From NCBI RefSeq assembly GCF_001637225.1, contig NZ_LVJI01000025.1:35474-99473 (forward strand): DNA of 64,000 nucleotides, in the 5' to 3' direction. Below are positions 26,560-35,474 of this stretch, piece after piece. The notes beneath the pieces are model-generated. The model saw only the letters and a list, made by a program, of their open reading frames with translations, was not told the DNA's origin and did no database searches. Both the position numbers and the translations under genes were made by a program. This stretch comes from Paenibacillus antarcticus. Its GTDB lineage: Bacteria; Bacillota; Bacilli; Paenibacillales; Paenibacillaceae. Positions within the stretch are counted from its first letter, which is position 1, and the number at the start of each line of letters is the position of its first letter.

Positions 26560-26600
26560 AGAAACGGATACTCGCCCTAAGGGACGATGTAGCCGTTTCT
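26560..26600 (+). other. compact nested hairpin upstream of the 71-residue protein gene
   Basis: AGAAACGG (26560-26567) pairs with CCGTTTCT (26593-26600), and inside it TCG/CGA and CCC-TAA-GGG pair again. Only a weak T-run follows. It could be a leader structure for the gene at 26635 or a second terminator. Confidence 0.4.
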
Positions 26601-26634
26601 TCTTGTGAGACACATGTTTAGGAGAGTGAATTAA

Positions 26635-26850
26635 TTGATTAGTGATGAGGAATTGAATGCTTTTCGTGTTGGTGGACAGAAAGTTCGAGTCGTACGCGAT
26701 GCCGTTGCGAGTAATGATATAAGAGGAATTGTTGTGGCTTGGGATGCAGATCAGGTATTGATTCGTCGACCTAATCGTAATGTGGTTAAGTTGGATCGAA
26801 ATTACGTCTATCAATTATCAAGTGAGCCACGTCCTGAACTATTCGAATAG
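26635..26850 (+). CDS. 71-residue conserved hypothetical protein
   Basis: Starts at TTG with AGGAG about 10 bases upstream. The sequence (GGQKVRVVRDAVASNDIRGIVVAWDADQVLIRRPNRNVVKLDRNYVYQL) has the alternating pattern of a small beta-barrel of the SH3/KOW kind, rich in Arg and Val, so nucleic-acid binding is conceivable. I do not recognise a named family. It is followed by a good terminator and a hairpin precedes it. Confidence 0.7.
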   Translation: MISDEELNAFRVGGQKVRVVRDAVASNDIRGIVVAWDADQVLIRRPNRNVVKLDRNYVYQLSSEPRPELFE

Positions 26851-26881
26851 TGGTCGAGCTTATAAATAAGAAAGAGATATA

Positions 26882-26910
26882 GAATCGTCCGAAATTGGAC
26901 GGTTCTTTTT
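26882..26910 (+). terminator. intrinsic terminator
   Basis: GAATCGTCC (26882-26890) pairs with GGACGGTTC (26897-26905, one G-T pair), followed by five T. Confidence 0.8.
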
Positions 26911-26940
26911 GCATTTTATAAACAAACATACGTATAAAGA

Positions 26941-26971
26941 AAAGAAGCCTTATATATAAAGGCTTCTTTTC
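26941..26971. terminator. terminator downstream of tRNA-Leu (works on both strands)
   Basis: Perfect 12-bp stem AAAAGAAGCCTT (26941-26952) with AAGGCTTCTTTT (26960-26971), 7-base loop, A/T runs on both flanks. It lies 14 bp past the 3' end of the tRNA on the minus strand. Confidence 0.85.
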
Positions 26972-26984
26972 TTTATGATAGGAT

Positions 26985-27067
26985 GCGGCCAAGAGGACTC
27001 GAACCTCCACGGTTGTTACACCACTAGAACCTGAATCTAGCGCGTCTGCCAATTCCGCCATGACCGC
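26985..27067 (-). tRNA. tRNA-Leu (anticodon CAG)
   Basis: 83 nt. The acceptor stem GCGGTCA/TGGCCGC pairs with one G-T wobble. The anticodon stem is CTAGA/TCTAG with loop TTCAGGT, giving anticodon CAG. A long variable arm (class II tRNA) and GGTTCGAGTCC T-arm are present. The discriminator is A and CCA is not encoded. Leu identity rests on the anticodon plus the variable arm. Confidence 0.96.
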
Positions 27068-27098
27068 GAATATTGATAAGTAAATCTAAGTAAGGAAT

Positions 27099-27128
27099 AT
27101 TTTAACATGTGATATGAAGTGGAGTCAA
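27099..27128 (-). promoter_or_regulatory. promoter of tRNA-Leu
   Basis: On the minus strand TTGACT, 18-bp spacer, TAAAAT (complement of 27099-27104), placing the transcript start about 25 bp before the tRNA. Confidence 0.6.
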
Positions 27129-27276
27129 AAGTATTTATTTTTAAAAATATAATATCAATGGTTTTTATTGGTTTACACTATAAATAGTGGTGATTTAAAC
27201 TATCCTTTAATCGAATGTATGGATTGAAAATCGCTCTGAGAATTTATTCATATAGTGATGGAAGGAAGCAATTACA

Positions 27277-28228
27277 TTGAGGGTCAAGCGTCGTTATATG
27301 GTTGCTCTAATGATTCTGTTACTGATTGCCTCAGGATTTACATATCAGGTGGTCGGTGTAAGAAAAGATATGAAAGAGATGCTTCCACCAGGTCAAATGA
27401 TTGAAGTCAATGGTCATCAGATGCATATCTATGCAAGCGGGAAGAAAGAGGGGGAATATACGACGGTCCTAACCTCTGGTAGCGGCACCACGTCACCATT
27501 TGCAGACTTTTATCCCTTGTACAGCAACCTTAATGCTAACAGGCATGTCGTTGTATATGAGAGACCGGGTTATGGCTAGAGTGAACCCACCGGGGATACC
27601 CGGGATATTGATGTAATCACAGAAGAATTGCATGATCTGCTGAAAGATTCTGGAGAGCAGGGACCGTATGTGCTGATGGCACATTCCATGGGATCACTCG
27701 AAATGATCCGTTTTGCGCAGCTGTATCCTAACGAAGTGGTAGCGCTTGTCATGATTGATGGGATTAGCCCACAGTATGCAAGAGATTATCGGATGACACC
27801 TTTAATGAAGCTGGGTTGGGAAGCTATGCATGTTGCCAAAAATTCTGGATTATTGAGGGGCCTAAGCAAGTTCGGTGTGACGGACAAACTGTTCATCGAT
27901 ATTGCAGGACTGCCGCAAGAGATCAGAGATACCAAAGTGGTGATGTCACTTAAGAATTTAAATAACGACAATATGAAAGTTGAAATGAATGCAATGAGCG
28001 ACAATGGGAAAAAGGTTGGAGGGTGGCTCACTCGGTGATTTGCCGATGCTGCTGTTCTACGCTACAAATAATGGTTACAAGAACTGGGAAGAGACGCAGG
28101 ATCAACTGAAAGTATTGTCCACGGATGTCAAACAAGTTATTTTCCCAGACACCAAGCATTATATTCATCATCAGAAAAGCAAAGAAATTGTAGAAGAATT
28201 GAACGCGTTCCTTGCTCAAATACTTTGA
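27277..28228 (+). pseudogene. alpha/beta hydrolase with signal anchor, broken by a nonsense codon and a frameshift
   Basis: An N-terminal membrane anchor (YMVALMILLLIASGFTYQVV) precedes an alpha/beta hydrolase fold: VVVYERPGYG, then the nucleophile elbow MAHSMGS, and the C-terminal Asp/His region FPDTKHYIHH. Two lesions are visible. At 27577-27579 a TAG stands where the family has Trp (GYG-W-SEP, a TGG to TAG change). Near 28018-28025 the frame shifts by one base, from ...DNGKKV to EGGSLGDLPMLLF, within a G-rich stretch. Everything between and after stays open and recognisable, so the inactivation is recent or reflects sequence error. The start codon is TTG with GGAAG upstream. Confidence 0.8.
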
Positions 28229-28367
28229 TGAAGCTATCCATAAATAATATTCGGATGATAAATTTAGACCTCGTTAGCGATCAATGCTACGGGGTATTTG
28301 GTATTGGATTAGTGTCATGATTCGGGAGGTCCGTTCTCGATTAAATGTTTAGATTTATCTTCGAGGT

Positions 28368-28406
28368 TTTACACAAGGATACCTTATGTTTAACAGATAG
28401 TTAACA
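28368..28406 (+). promoter_or_regulatory. PhoP-box-like direct repeats upstream of the surface phosphatase
   Basis: TTTACA (28368-28373), TTAACA (28390-28395) and TTAACA (28401-28406) lie on an 11-bp register (22 bp then 11 bp apart). This matches the Bacillus PhoP pattern of TT(A/T/C)ACA repeats separated by about 5 bp. A poor -35 with TATGTA at 28422-28427 as a possible -10 would place the boxes at the usual activator position. Confidence 0.6.
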
Positions 28407-28463
28407 CTCTCTTGCTACACTTATGTAATCAAGTACATATTATACATTTAAGGGAGAGTTCAA

Positions 28464-31400
28464 ATGATTCTTTTTAAAAAAGCTGCAAAACCTGTGCTTT
28501 CTCTGATCATGGCAGTTACGCTGATCGGCTCTAGTGTACCTGTTTTTGCAGAAGATGTTACATCACCAGTAGTACCTCCTATCAGCAACGAACAAGGAAG
28601 TACCCCGTTAACACCGACGGTTGAAGGTGATACTGTTAGCGATCCCGTAACCACTCCAGAGGAAATAATAGAAGATAAGGTAGAAGTACTTTCAGTTGAA
28701 CCGGAAGCGATTGTGGCTCCGGCGCTTGTAAATAAAATAACAGTAACGTTTAACGGTGATACTACAACTTCTAAAGGATTCACCTGGTATAGCAAGGTTA
28801 CTGATTCTGTATACGGTGATTTACAAGTAGTTGAGATGAAGGAAGGAAGTCAAATTGATTTCACATCTTCCCAGAATTTCGTGGCGCGCTCATCCATTGC
28901 CAAGAACTCCCCAACAGAGTTGATGTACAAGGCGGAAGCTACCAGTTTGAAGCCCGATACGGCATATTACTTCCGTATTGGTAATGAATTGTTGAATAGT
29001 TGGAGTGACGTAGGTACATTCCGCACAGCACCAGTGAGCGGTGCATTTACATTCATTGATTTGACAGATACGCAAGCTAAAGATGTAGAAGAGGCTGATC
29101 TATCAGCACAGACAATTGCAAAGGCTATGGCAACGATCCCCAATGCGAATTTCATTTTGCATAGCGGTGATATTGTCGATACAGGAACCAAGGAAGAACA
29201 GTGGGACTGGCTTCTAGGTCATTCGCAACAAAGTTTAATGAACATTACCCTAGCCCCAGCTGCTGGCAACCATGAAGATAAGAATTATGGCTATTATGAA
29301 CATTTCAACGTAAAGGAAGCTACGAATTCCCAAACCGTGTCTGGAGCTTACTACTCATATGATTACAGTAACGCTCACTTCATTATTATGAACTCAAATG
29401 AGACTTCTGCGGAATATTCAAATTTCACACCAGATCAGGTGGAGTGGATGAAGTCAGATGTAGCTGCTGCTCGTGCAAAGGGTGCGAAGTGGATTATCGT
29501 GAATTTCCACAAAGGAGCTTATACGACCTCAAACCATGCATCCGATAGTGACATCATGGGACCTACAGGTGTTAGAAATAAGATTGCACCGATTATGGCT
29601 GAGCTTGGCATTGATTTCGTCGTTCAAGGACATGATCATATCTATGCACGCACGAAGCCAATTAATAAAGAAGGTAAGGCTACAGTACCTGAGATGATTA
29701 CCGAAACCTTAAATGGACAAGAAATCCAATATAGTGTGAATCCGGATGGTGCGGTCTACATGATTCCAGCGGCAGCTGGACCTAAGGTTTATTACAAAAA
29801 TAAGAAAATGGATGATGCTTACTACGGTCTCTTTGATGTTGCAGATGAGAACCATGCTGCGAAGTACGGACCAGATCCAAGTGATAACTCACGTCCTAAG
29901 CGTGGCATGATTCAGAACTTCGTTGGGATTACCATTGATGGCGATAAGCTGACAGCAGTAACCTATGAAATAGATCAGCAAATAAACGGCGGGCAACCAT
30001 TTATCATCGACCAATTTGGGATCGTTAAGAAGACAGAAGTACCTATAAGCAAAGTGACGGTAACCTTTAACGGAGATACCACAACCGCAAAAGGATTCAC
30101 TTGGTATACACCGAAAACTTCTACTGGAAATGATCTACAAGTAGTAGAGAAAAGTAGTGACGGTGCTGACTTCACTAAATCTACTCGTTTCAATGGACGA
30201 TCTGCTATATCTACGAATTCACCAAATGAACGTCTGCATAAAGCAGAGGCTACTAATTTAAAGCCAGACACTATGTATTATTTCCGTGTTGGAGATGCAT
30301 GGCTGAATAGTTGGAGTGATGTGGGTACATTCCGCACAGCTCCAGTGAGCGGTGCATTCACATTCATTGATTTGACGGACACGCAAGCCAAAGAAGAAGA
30401 TGAGGCAGACCTATCAGCACAGACGATTGCAAAGGCTGTGGCAACGATCCCGAATGCGAATTTCATCTTGCATAGCGGAGATATTGTTGATACAGGAACC
30501 AAGGAAGAACAGTGGAATTGGCTCTTAGGCCATTCACAACCAAGCTTGCTAAACATTACCATGGCACCTGCTGCTGGTAACCATGAAGATAAGAAATATG
30601 GGTATTACGAGCATTTCAACGTGAAAGAAGCTGCTAATTCCCAAACGGAGACGGGGGCTTACTACTCATATGATTACAGCAACGCCCATTTCATTATTAT
30701 GAATTCGAATGAGAACTCGGATGAGTATGCAAATTTCACACCTGCTCAGGTGGAATGGTTGAAGACAGATGTAGCAGCTGCCCGTACGGAAGGTGCCAAG
30801 TGGATTATTGTGAACTTCCACAAAGGACCTTATACGACGTCAAACCATGCATCCGATAAGGATATTATGGGTACGAATGGTGTAAGAAATAAGATTGCTC
30901 CAGTTATGGCTGAGCTTGGCATTGATTTCGTCGTTCAAGGTCATGACCATATCTATGCACGCACGAAGCCAATTAATAAAGAGGGTAAAGCTACAACAGC
31001 TGAGACGATTACAGAAAAGTTAAATGGAAAAGAAATTAAGTATACTGTGAACCCAGATGGTGCGATCTACATGATTCCAGCTGCTGCGGGAGCTAAGGTA
31101 TATTACAAAAACACAAAAATGGATGAAGCTTACTATGAGCTCTTCAATGTAGCGGATGAGAACCATGCTGCGAAATACGGACCAGATCCTGGTGACAATT
31201 CACGTCCAAAGCGTGGCATGATTCAGAACTTCGTTGGGATTACCATTGATGGCGATAAGCTGACGGCTATATCGTACGAAATTGACCAGAGTGTAGACGG
31301 TGGTAAACCGTATATCATAGATCAATTTGGAATTAAGAAACAGTCTAAAGACAGTGGAACTGGAACCAATCCAGGGGACGGTAATGGAAGTAACCCAGGT

Positions 31401-32087
31401 AGTGGAACTGGATCGGGCAGTAATCCGGGAAGTAGTACAGGTAATCCCAACAGCACTACAGGTACTGCGAGAGGAACTACTACAGGTACTACAGGAGGAA
31501 CTACAAGTGGTTCAACAACACCTACACCTCCAGTTGTTCCAACACCAACGAAAGTGAACTTCTCAGACATTTCGAAACACTGGGCAGCAGATGTGATTAC
31601 GCAGGCTGCAAGTCGTGGTTTCATAAATGGTTATGAGGATGGATCCTTCCGTCCAGATCAAAAGGTGAACCGTGCAGAATTCATAACGATGCTTGCTAAA
31701 GCATTGGAATTAACAGGCACTGGCAAAGCATTGGATTTTAAAGACAACAAGAAAATCCCTGTATGGGCTCAGAATTTCGTTTCTTTGGCCATACAAGCAG
31801 GAATTGTAAATGGGTATGATGATCAACAATTCCGTCCTAATCAGCAGATTAGTCGGGCAGAAATGGCTGTATTGATTGGTCGTGCTATGGGTATTCAGAT
31901 TAACCAGTCAGCGAAACTGTCCTTCACAGATGCGAATAAGGCTCCGAAATGGGCTGTTCCTTATATAGCAGCTATAACGGAAGAAGGTCTCGTAAATGGG
32001 ATTGGTGGGAACCAATTTGCACCGAATCAAAGTGCAACACGAGCAGAAGCAGCGACATGGATTATTTCGTTATTACAACATCAATAA
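28464..32087 (+). CDS. S-layer-anchored protein with two tandem purple-acid-phosphatase-like modules
   Basis: 1207 residues. Signal peptide 1-29 (VFA-ED). Two long repeats of ~435 residues (about 91-525 and 530-963) each hold a fibronectin-like phosphatase N-domain (VTFNGDTTT...GFTWY...YYFRVG...TFRTAPV) and a calcineurin-like phosphoesterase with ILHSGDIVDTG, AAGNHED, VNFHKG and QGHDHIYART. The first metal motif reads DTQ rather than DxH in both copies. A Gly/Ser/Thr/Pro linker (~970-1030) leads to three SLH domains (~1032-1080, 1092-1143, 1152-1205) that bind pyruvylated wall polymer. It is therefore a cell-surface phosphoesterase. Upstream PhoP-like boxes point to phosphate-starvation control. 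Start supported by GGGAGAG upstream. Confidence 0.9.
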   Translation: MILFKKAAKPVLSLIMAVTLIGSSVPVFAEDVTSPVVPPISNEQGSTPLTPTVEGDTVSDPVTTPEEIIEDKVEVLSVEPEAIVAPALVNKITVTFNGDTTTSKGFTWYSKVTDSVYGDLQVVEMKEGSQIDFTSSQNFVARSSIAKNSPTELMYKAEATSLKPDTAYYFRIGNELLNSWSDVGTFRTAPVSGAFTFIDLTDTQAKDVEEADLSAQTIAKAMATIPNANFILHSGDIVDTGTKEEQWDWLLGHSQQSLMNITLAPAAGNHEDKNYGYYEHFNVKEATNSQTVSGAYYSYDYSNAHFIIMNSNETSAEYSNFTPDQVEWMKSDVAAARAKGAKWIIVNFHKGAYTTSNHASDSDIMGPTGVRNKIAPIMAELGIDFVVQGHDHIYARTKPINKEGKATVPEMITETLNGQEIQYSVNPDGAVYMIPAAAGPKVYYKNKKMDDAYYGLFDVADENHAAKYGPDPSDNSRPKRGMIQNFVGITIDGDKLTAVTYEIDQQINGGQPFIIDQFGIVKKTEVPISKVTVTFNGDTTTAKGFTWYTPKTSTGNDLQVVEKSSDGADFTKSTRFNGRSAISTNSPNERLHKAEATNLKPDTMYYFRVGDAWLNSWSDVGTFRTAPVSGAFTFIDLTDTQAKEEDEADLSAQTIAKAVATIPNANFILHSGDIVDTGTKEEQWNWLLGHSQPSLLNITMAPAAGNHEDKKYGYYEHFNVKEAANSQTETGAYYSYDYSNAHFIIMNSNENSDEYANFTPAQVEWLKTDVAAARTEGAKWIIVNFHKGPYTTSNHASDKDIMGTNGVRNKIAPVMAELGIDFVVQGHDHIYARTKPINKEGKATTAETITEKLNGKEIKYTVNPDGAIYMIPAAAGAKVYYKNTKMDEAYYELFNVADENHAAKYGPDPGDNSRPKRGMIQNFVGITIDGDKLTAISYEIDQSVDGGKPYIIDQFGIKKQSKDSGTGTNPGDGNGSNPGSGTGSGSNPGSSTGNPNSTTGTARGTTTGTTGGTTSGSTTPTPPVVPTPTKVNFSDISKHWAADVITQAASRGFINGYEDGSFRPDQKVNRAEFITMLAKALELTGTGKALDFKDNKKIPVWAQNFVSLAIQAGIVNGYDDQQFRPNQQISRAEMAVLIGRAMGIQINQSAKLSFTDANKAPKWAVPYIAAITEEGLVNGIGGNQFAPNQSATRAEAATWIISLLQHQ

Positions 32088-32129
32088 GTCCAGCTAGCAA
32101 ATAAATACGGTTGATATTGTTATAAGACC

Positions 32130-32170
32130 AAGCCAAGGCCATCCTTTCGGGGAGTAGCCTTGGCTTTATT
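32130..32170 (+). terminator. intrinsic terminator of the surface phosphatase gene
   Basis: AAGCCAAGGC (32130-32139) pairs with GCCTTGGCTT (32157-32166), followed by TATTT. Confidence 0.75.
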
Positions 32171-32311
32171 TCTAATTGAGCTCTTATAATATTCCGAACT
32201 AACTGTTGATCGTAGTAGATTCACATATTTCTATTCATGAGTTAATATGGATGAATGAGCGGTAGAAGATGTATAAAGAAATTAAGTTTAGAGAGGAGAG
32301 AACAGAACAAT

Positions 32312-32842
32312 ATGTCAATCATCTTATTAATCGCAATTCTTGGTGCAATCGTGTTTAAATTTAATAGAAAGCCAATTTCAAAGATGGTTTCTCAAGACAA
32401 TAAAATAGTTCAACTACTACAAAATGCAAAGTGGTATCAAAATCATTGGGCAGGCGGAGTGTTCTTGTTTCTGGTTAATGCGGTTTTATTTACTGCTACG
32501 ATATTCGGACTTTACTTAGCAATATATTTTTCAATATCGTTCGTTCTTTTGATTGTGATACTGTTGGGCGTAATCGGAAGTATCTATTCATGGTTAATAC
32601 TTAAGAATGCTTGGCAAGGTAACAACAGTAATCGATTGAGAATGGGTTTAGTTGGGAGTAGTTTTTATGCAGTATTGACTCTTGTGTTAGTGTTTATGTG
32701 GATCACACTTAAACCGGCCTATCCAGGTGAAGATACTTTTATGGGCGGCATTGGCCTTGTTTTCGGAATATTCCTTACAATCATTGCATTTAGTACATGT
32801 CTTATCGTTACAAGTTACTCCAAGCAGCAAGAAGCCAACTAG
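32312..32842 (+). CDS. multi-pass membrane protein, unknown function
   Basis: About 176 residues with five hydrophobic segments (~3-15, 48-68, 70-93, 110-130 and 142-165) and short polar loops. No recognisable motif. ATG at 32312 follows GAGGAGAG by 12-15 bases; an in-frame start at 32255 has no ribosome binding site. It lies between two terminators and is probably transcribed alone. Confidence 0.7.
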   Translation: MSIILLIAILGAIVFKFNRKPISKMVSQDNKIVQLLQNAKWYQNHWAGGVFLFLVNAVLFTATIFGLYLAIYFSISFVLLIVILLGVIGSIYSWLILKNAWQGNNSNRLRMGLVGSSFYAVLTLVLVFMWITLKPAYPGEDTFMGGIGLVFGIFLTIIAFSTCLIVTSYSKQQEAN

Positions 32843-32983
32843 ATAAGTAGTTGGGAAATACGTATAAGTAATATTACATATCTAGCTGGTTAGTACATAC
32901 AAGGGGAGTACTATAGAATACTCAGGGTGATGATTTGATGGTGCAAGTGACACTTACTCTGATGCACTTTTCCTGAAAATCAG

Positions 32984-33030
32984 TAGGGTCTGGATGGCGT
33001 CATTAGCCAATTTCAGGCCCTATTTTATTT
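32984..33030 (+). terminator. intrinsic terminator
   Basis: TAGGGTCTG (32984-32992) pairs with CAGGCCCTA (33014-33022, one G-T pair), followed by TTTTATTT. It ends transcription before the two-component operon. The ~360-bp gap from 32843 to 33205 otherwise shows no gene. Confidence 0.65.
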
Positions 33031-33205
33031 ATTCGACTTGAGCAGATAGACATTGGTCATACGTTACAATACTGTGGTTACTTCTTACGTATCCATTACT
33101 TAATAATCATCAGGTGGTTAGTCTGGGGAAATCGATTGAAGGATTTAAGGGAGTAGAATCGAATTAGTCATGATCGACTATTACTATAAGTTCAGGAGAA
33201 TAGAT

Positions 33206-33925
33206 ATGAATCGACTGAGGAAGATCCTAATCATTGAAGACGAACAAGATATTGCACGAATTATAAAGGACTATATTAACAAGAATGGGTATGAGGCTAC
33301 CATTGCTAACAACGGAAGAGATGCCTTGCATGACATTGAATTATTGAATCCGGCGTTTATTATTCTAGATATTATGTTGCCTGATATTGACGGTATCGAA
33401 CTCTGTCGGCAAATTCGTGAGAAGAATAATGTTCCTATTCTTATCCTTAGTGCTAGAGGTAGCGATACAGATAAGGTTCTTGGGCTTGGATTTGGTGCAG
33501 ATGATTATATGACGAAGCCATTCTCATTAACTGAATTGTTAGCAAGAATTAAATCTAATTTACGAAGAGTTGAGAGCATGAGCATGATAAGTTCACAGCC
33601 AAAGCCATCGGAACATGAGGATATATTACATATGGGAAAGATCACGATTGACAAAAAGGGATATAAAGTCACGAAGGAAGACAAAGAAATTTCACTATCT
33701 GCGAAAGAACTAGAGTTGCTATTTTTTCTATCTAAGCATAGAAACCAAGTATTCACAAAAAGTCAGCTATTAGACGCTGTATGGGGATATACGGCATATG
33801 GAGACGAAAGTACGATAACGGTGTATATTCGAAGAATACGAGAGAAGCTGGAACTTGATGCATCGAACCCGGAGTACATTAAGACAGTATGGGGGATTGG
33901 ATACAAATTTAGTTATGATGAATGA
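33206..33925 (+). CDS. OmpR/PhoB-family response regulator
   Basis: About 239 residues. The receiver domain has IIEDEQD at 9-15, the phosphoacceptor Asp near 55 in FIILDIMLPD, SAR and the Lys in YMTKPFS. The C-terminal winged helix (ISLSAKELELLFFLSKHRNQVFTKSQLLDAVWGY...VYIRRIREKLE) is of the OmpR class. ATG at 33206 is preceded by AGGAGA. Twenty-two bp separate it from the sensor kinase, and the pair precedes an ABC transporter, its likely target. Confidence 0.95.
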   Translation: MNRLRKILIIEDEQDIARIIKDYINKNGYEATIANNGRDALHDIELLNPAFIILDIMLPDIDGIELCRQIREKNNVPILILSARGSDTDKVLGLGFGADDYMTKPFSLTELLARIKSNLRRVESMSMISSQPKPSEHEDILHMGKITIDKKGYKVTKEDKEISLSAKELELLFFLSKHRNQVFTKSQLLDAVWGYTAYGDESTITVYIRRIREKLELDASNPEYIKTVWGIGYKFSYDE

Positions 33926-33947
33926 CACGTAAGAATAGGAGATACCT

Positions 33948-35378
33948 ATGTATTTGACGGATTGGATTAGAAAATGGTTTAACGTCGTTATTATTTCTCT
34001 ACTCTTGATTATCGGATGTGCGGTAGGTTTGCTCTGGGATAACTATAGAAGTGAGTCCAAAGATGATTCTCGTTATGTCATTAATCAGGTGCGACTCCAA
34101 GTGAGTGATATAATGTTATTTCTAGAGCAGTATAATGGGGAAATTAAAGATGATCCAACGTTGCAAGACACTCTCCAAGCCCTGTCTCAAGATCATCAAG
34201 TCAGCTTAATATTTGCACAATTAGATGGCCGTATTATGTATAATTCCTCACCTAACAACACCCTCCAACACATTCATTTAAAGACGTCGCTTCACTATGA
34301 TTTATATCATGCAAGAGTAGAGAAGGATGCCTACAGTATCGCTTTTCCAGTGGTGGACGAGGTGAGCCAAATTCAAGTTGGAAATGCGATATTTGGTATG
34401 TCTGCAAGCAGGGTCGTTCCTAAGAAATCCTACGCTACCCCCTTATTCCTATTCACAATGATCACTTTGTTGCTACTCATCTTATGCCTCTTGATGGTGC
34501 TTATTAAGAACAAAGTCCATAGAGATATCATCCAACCCATTCATCACTTAAAGGATTCCTCAGAAGCTATTATGAAAGGAAATTATGAGCAAGAAGCCAC
34601 ACACGTAATCATGGACGAGATCGGAGAGGTCTATGCAGTGTTTGATCAAATGAGAATGGAGATTATGCATCTTAACCTACGGAGAGATGAACAAGAGAAA
34701 GCACAGAAAGAACTGATCACTAATATTTCTCACGAAATAAAGACACCTCTAACAACGCTGAGGGCTTATATTGAAGCGATACGAGAGGGGGTCTGTCCAG
34801 ATATGGCATCGGTTATGGAGTATGTTGATGTCATGCATAACAATGCGGATACGATGACGAGATTGACGGAAGATCTATTGCTACATGCATTACAAGAATT
34901 AGGGCAGATCTCAGTGACGCTTACTGAGCAATATAGTAGGGATATGTTGCTTAAGATTCTCCAACCAATGGGCCATTACGTTCGTACAACAGGAGTTGAT
35001 TTCATAGAGCCCACGGATATTCCTAATATGCTTATTCGTGCGGATGCCAACCGATTGGAACAGGTCATATCTAATCTCATTGCTAATGCTTTAAAACATA
35101 CTTCAGCGGGAGATTCCATCACTGTGAATATTGAGCTTTCGCTAGGTCAGCTGAAAATAACGATAGCAGATACAGGGAAAGGGATCCTTCCACAGGATAT
35201 GCCTTTTGTATTTGACCGCTATTTCAAAGGAAAGCAGCATTTGAATCCCGTGAATGAAGGAACCGGATTAGGTCTCTCCATTTGCAAACATATCATTGAA
35301 GCACATGATGGGTCTATTTCTTTCAAAAGTGTACATGGTCAAGGAACGGTATTTCATTGTTGGATTCCGTTATGTTAG
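33948..35378 (+). CDS. sensor histidine kinase with extracellular domain
   Basis: 476 residues. TM1 at ~10-30, an extracellular sensor of ~130 residues, TM2 at ~163-187, HAMP, then the H-box NISHEIKTPLTTLRAYIEAI (His near 262), N-box ISNLIANALKHT, and G-boxes ADTGKGI and GTGLGLSI. A full extracellular domain and HAMP distinguish it from the short intramembrane BceS kinases. It should phosphorylate the neighbouring OmpR-type regulator. The ligand is unknown. Confidence 0.93.
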   Translation: MYLTDWIRKWFNVVIISLLLIIGCAVGLLWDNYRSESKDDSRYVINQVRLQVSDIMLFLEQYNGEIKDDPTLQDTLQALSQDHQVSLIFAQLDGRIMYNSSPNNTLQHIHLKTSLHYDLYHARVEKDAYSIAFPVVDEVSQIQVGNAIFGMSASRVVPKKSYATPLFLFTMITLLLLILCLLMVLIKNKVHRDIIQPIHHLKDSSEAIMKGNYEQEATHVIMDEIGEVYAVFDQMRMEIMHLNLRRDEQEKAQKELITNISHEIKTPLTTLRAYIEAIREGVCPDMASVMEYVDVMHNNADTMTRLTEDLLLHALQELGQISVTLTEQYSRDMLLKILQPMGHYVRTTGVDFIEPTDIPNMLIRADANRLEQVISNLIANALKHTSAGDSITVNIELSLGQLKITIADTGKGILPQDMPFVFDRYFKGKQHLNPVNEGTGLGLSICKHIIEAHDGSISFKSVHGQGTVFHCWIPLC

Positions 35379-35388
35379 GTTGTGGTTG

Positions 35389-35425
35389 TAATATTTCATT
35401 AATATTTAGATAAGATTCTATACAT
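35389..35425 (+). promoter_or_regulatory. direct repeat and promoter in front of the ABC transporter
   Basis: TAATATTT occurs at 35389-35396 and again at 35400-35407, exactly 11 bp apart, the spacing at which OmpR-type regulators bind. A TATACAT at 35419-35425 could be the -10, with the second repeat covering the -35 region. This suggests the transporter pair has its own promoter activated by the upstream response regulator. Confidence 0.5.
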
Positions 35426-35474
35426 AAGTGCCCTTTACAATGAGAATATGACATTATTTCAGGAGGGCTTACCA

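Noticed and set aside
26786..27061. A 91-residue open frame covering the tRNA-Leu gene on the minus strand
   Set aside because: It is a chance reading through the tRNA (its MAELADALDSGS start is the translated 5' half of the tRNA); no ribosome binding site is present.
31322..31624. Val/Pro-rich minus-strand open frame
   Set aside because: It is the antisense reading of the Gly/Thr-rich linker of the surface phosphatase.
28464..32087. CRISPR-like or satellite repeat suggested by the internal repeat of this gene
   Set aside because: The ~1.3-kb repeat is a coding duplication of one protein module; no short repeats with spacers occur anywhere in the window.
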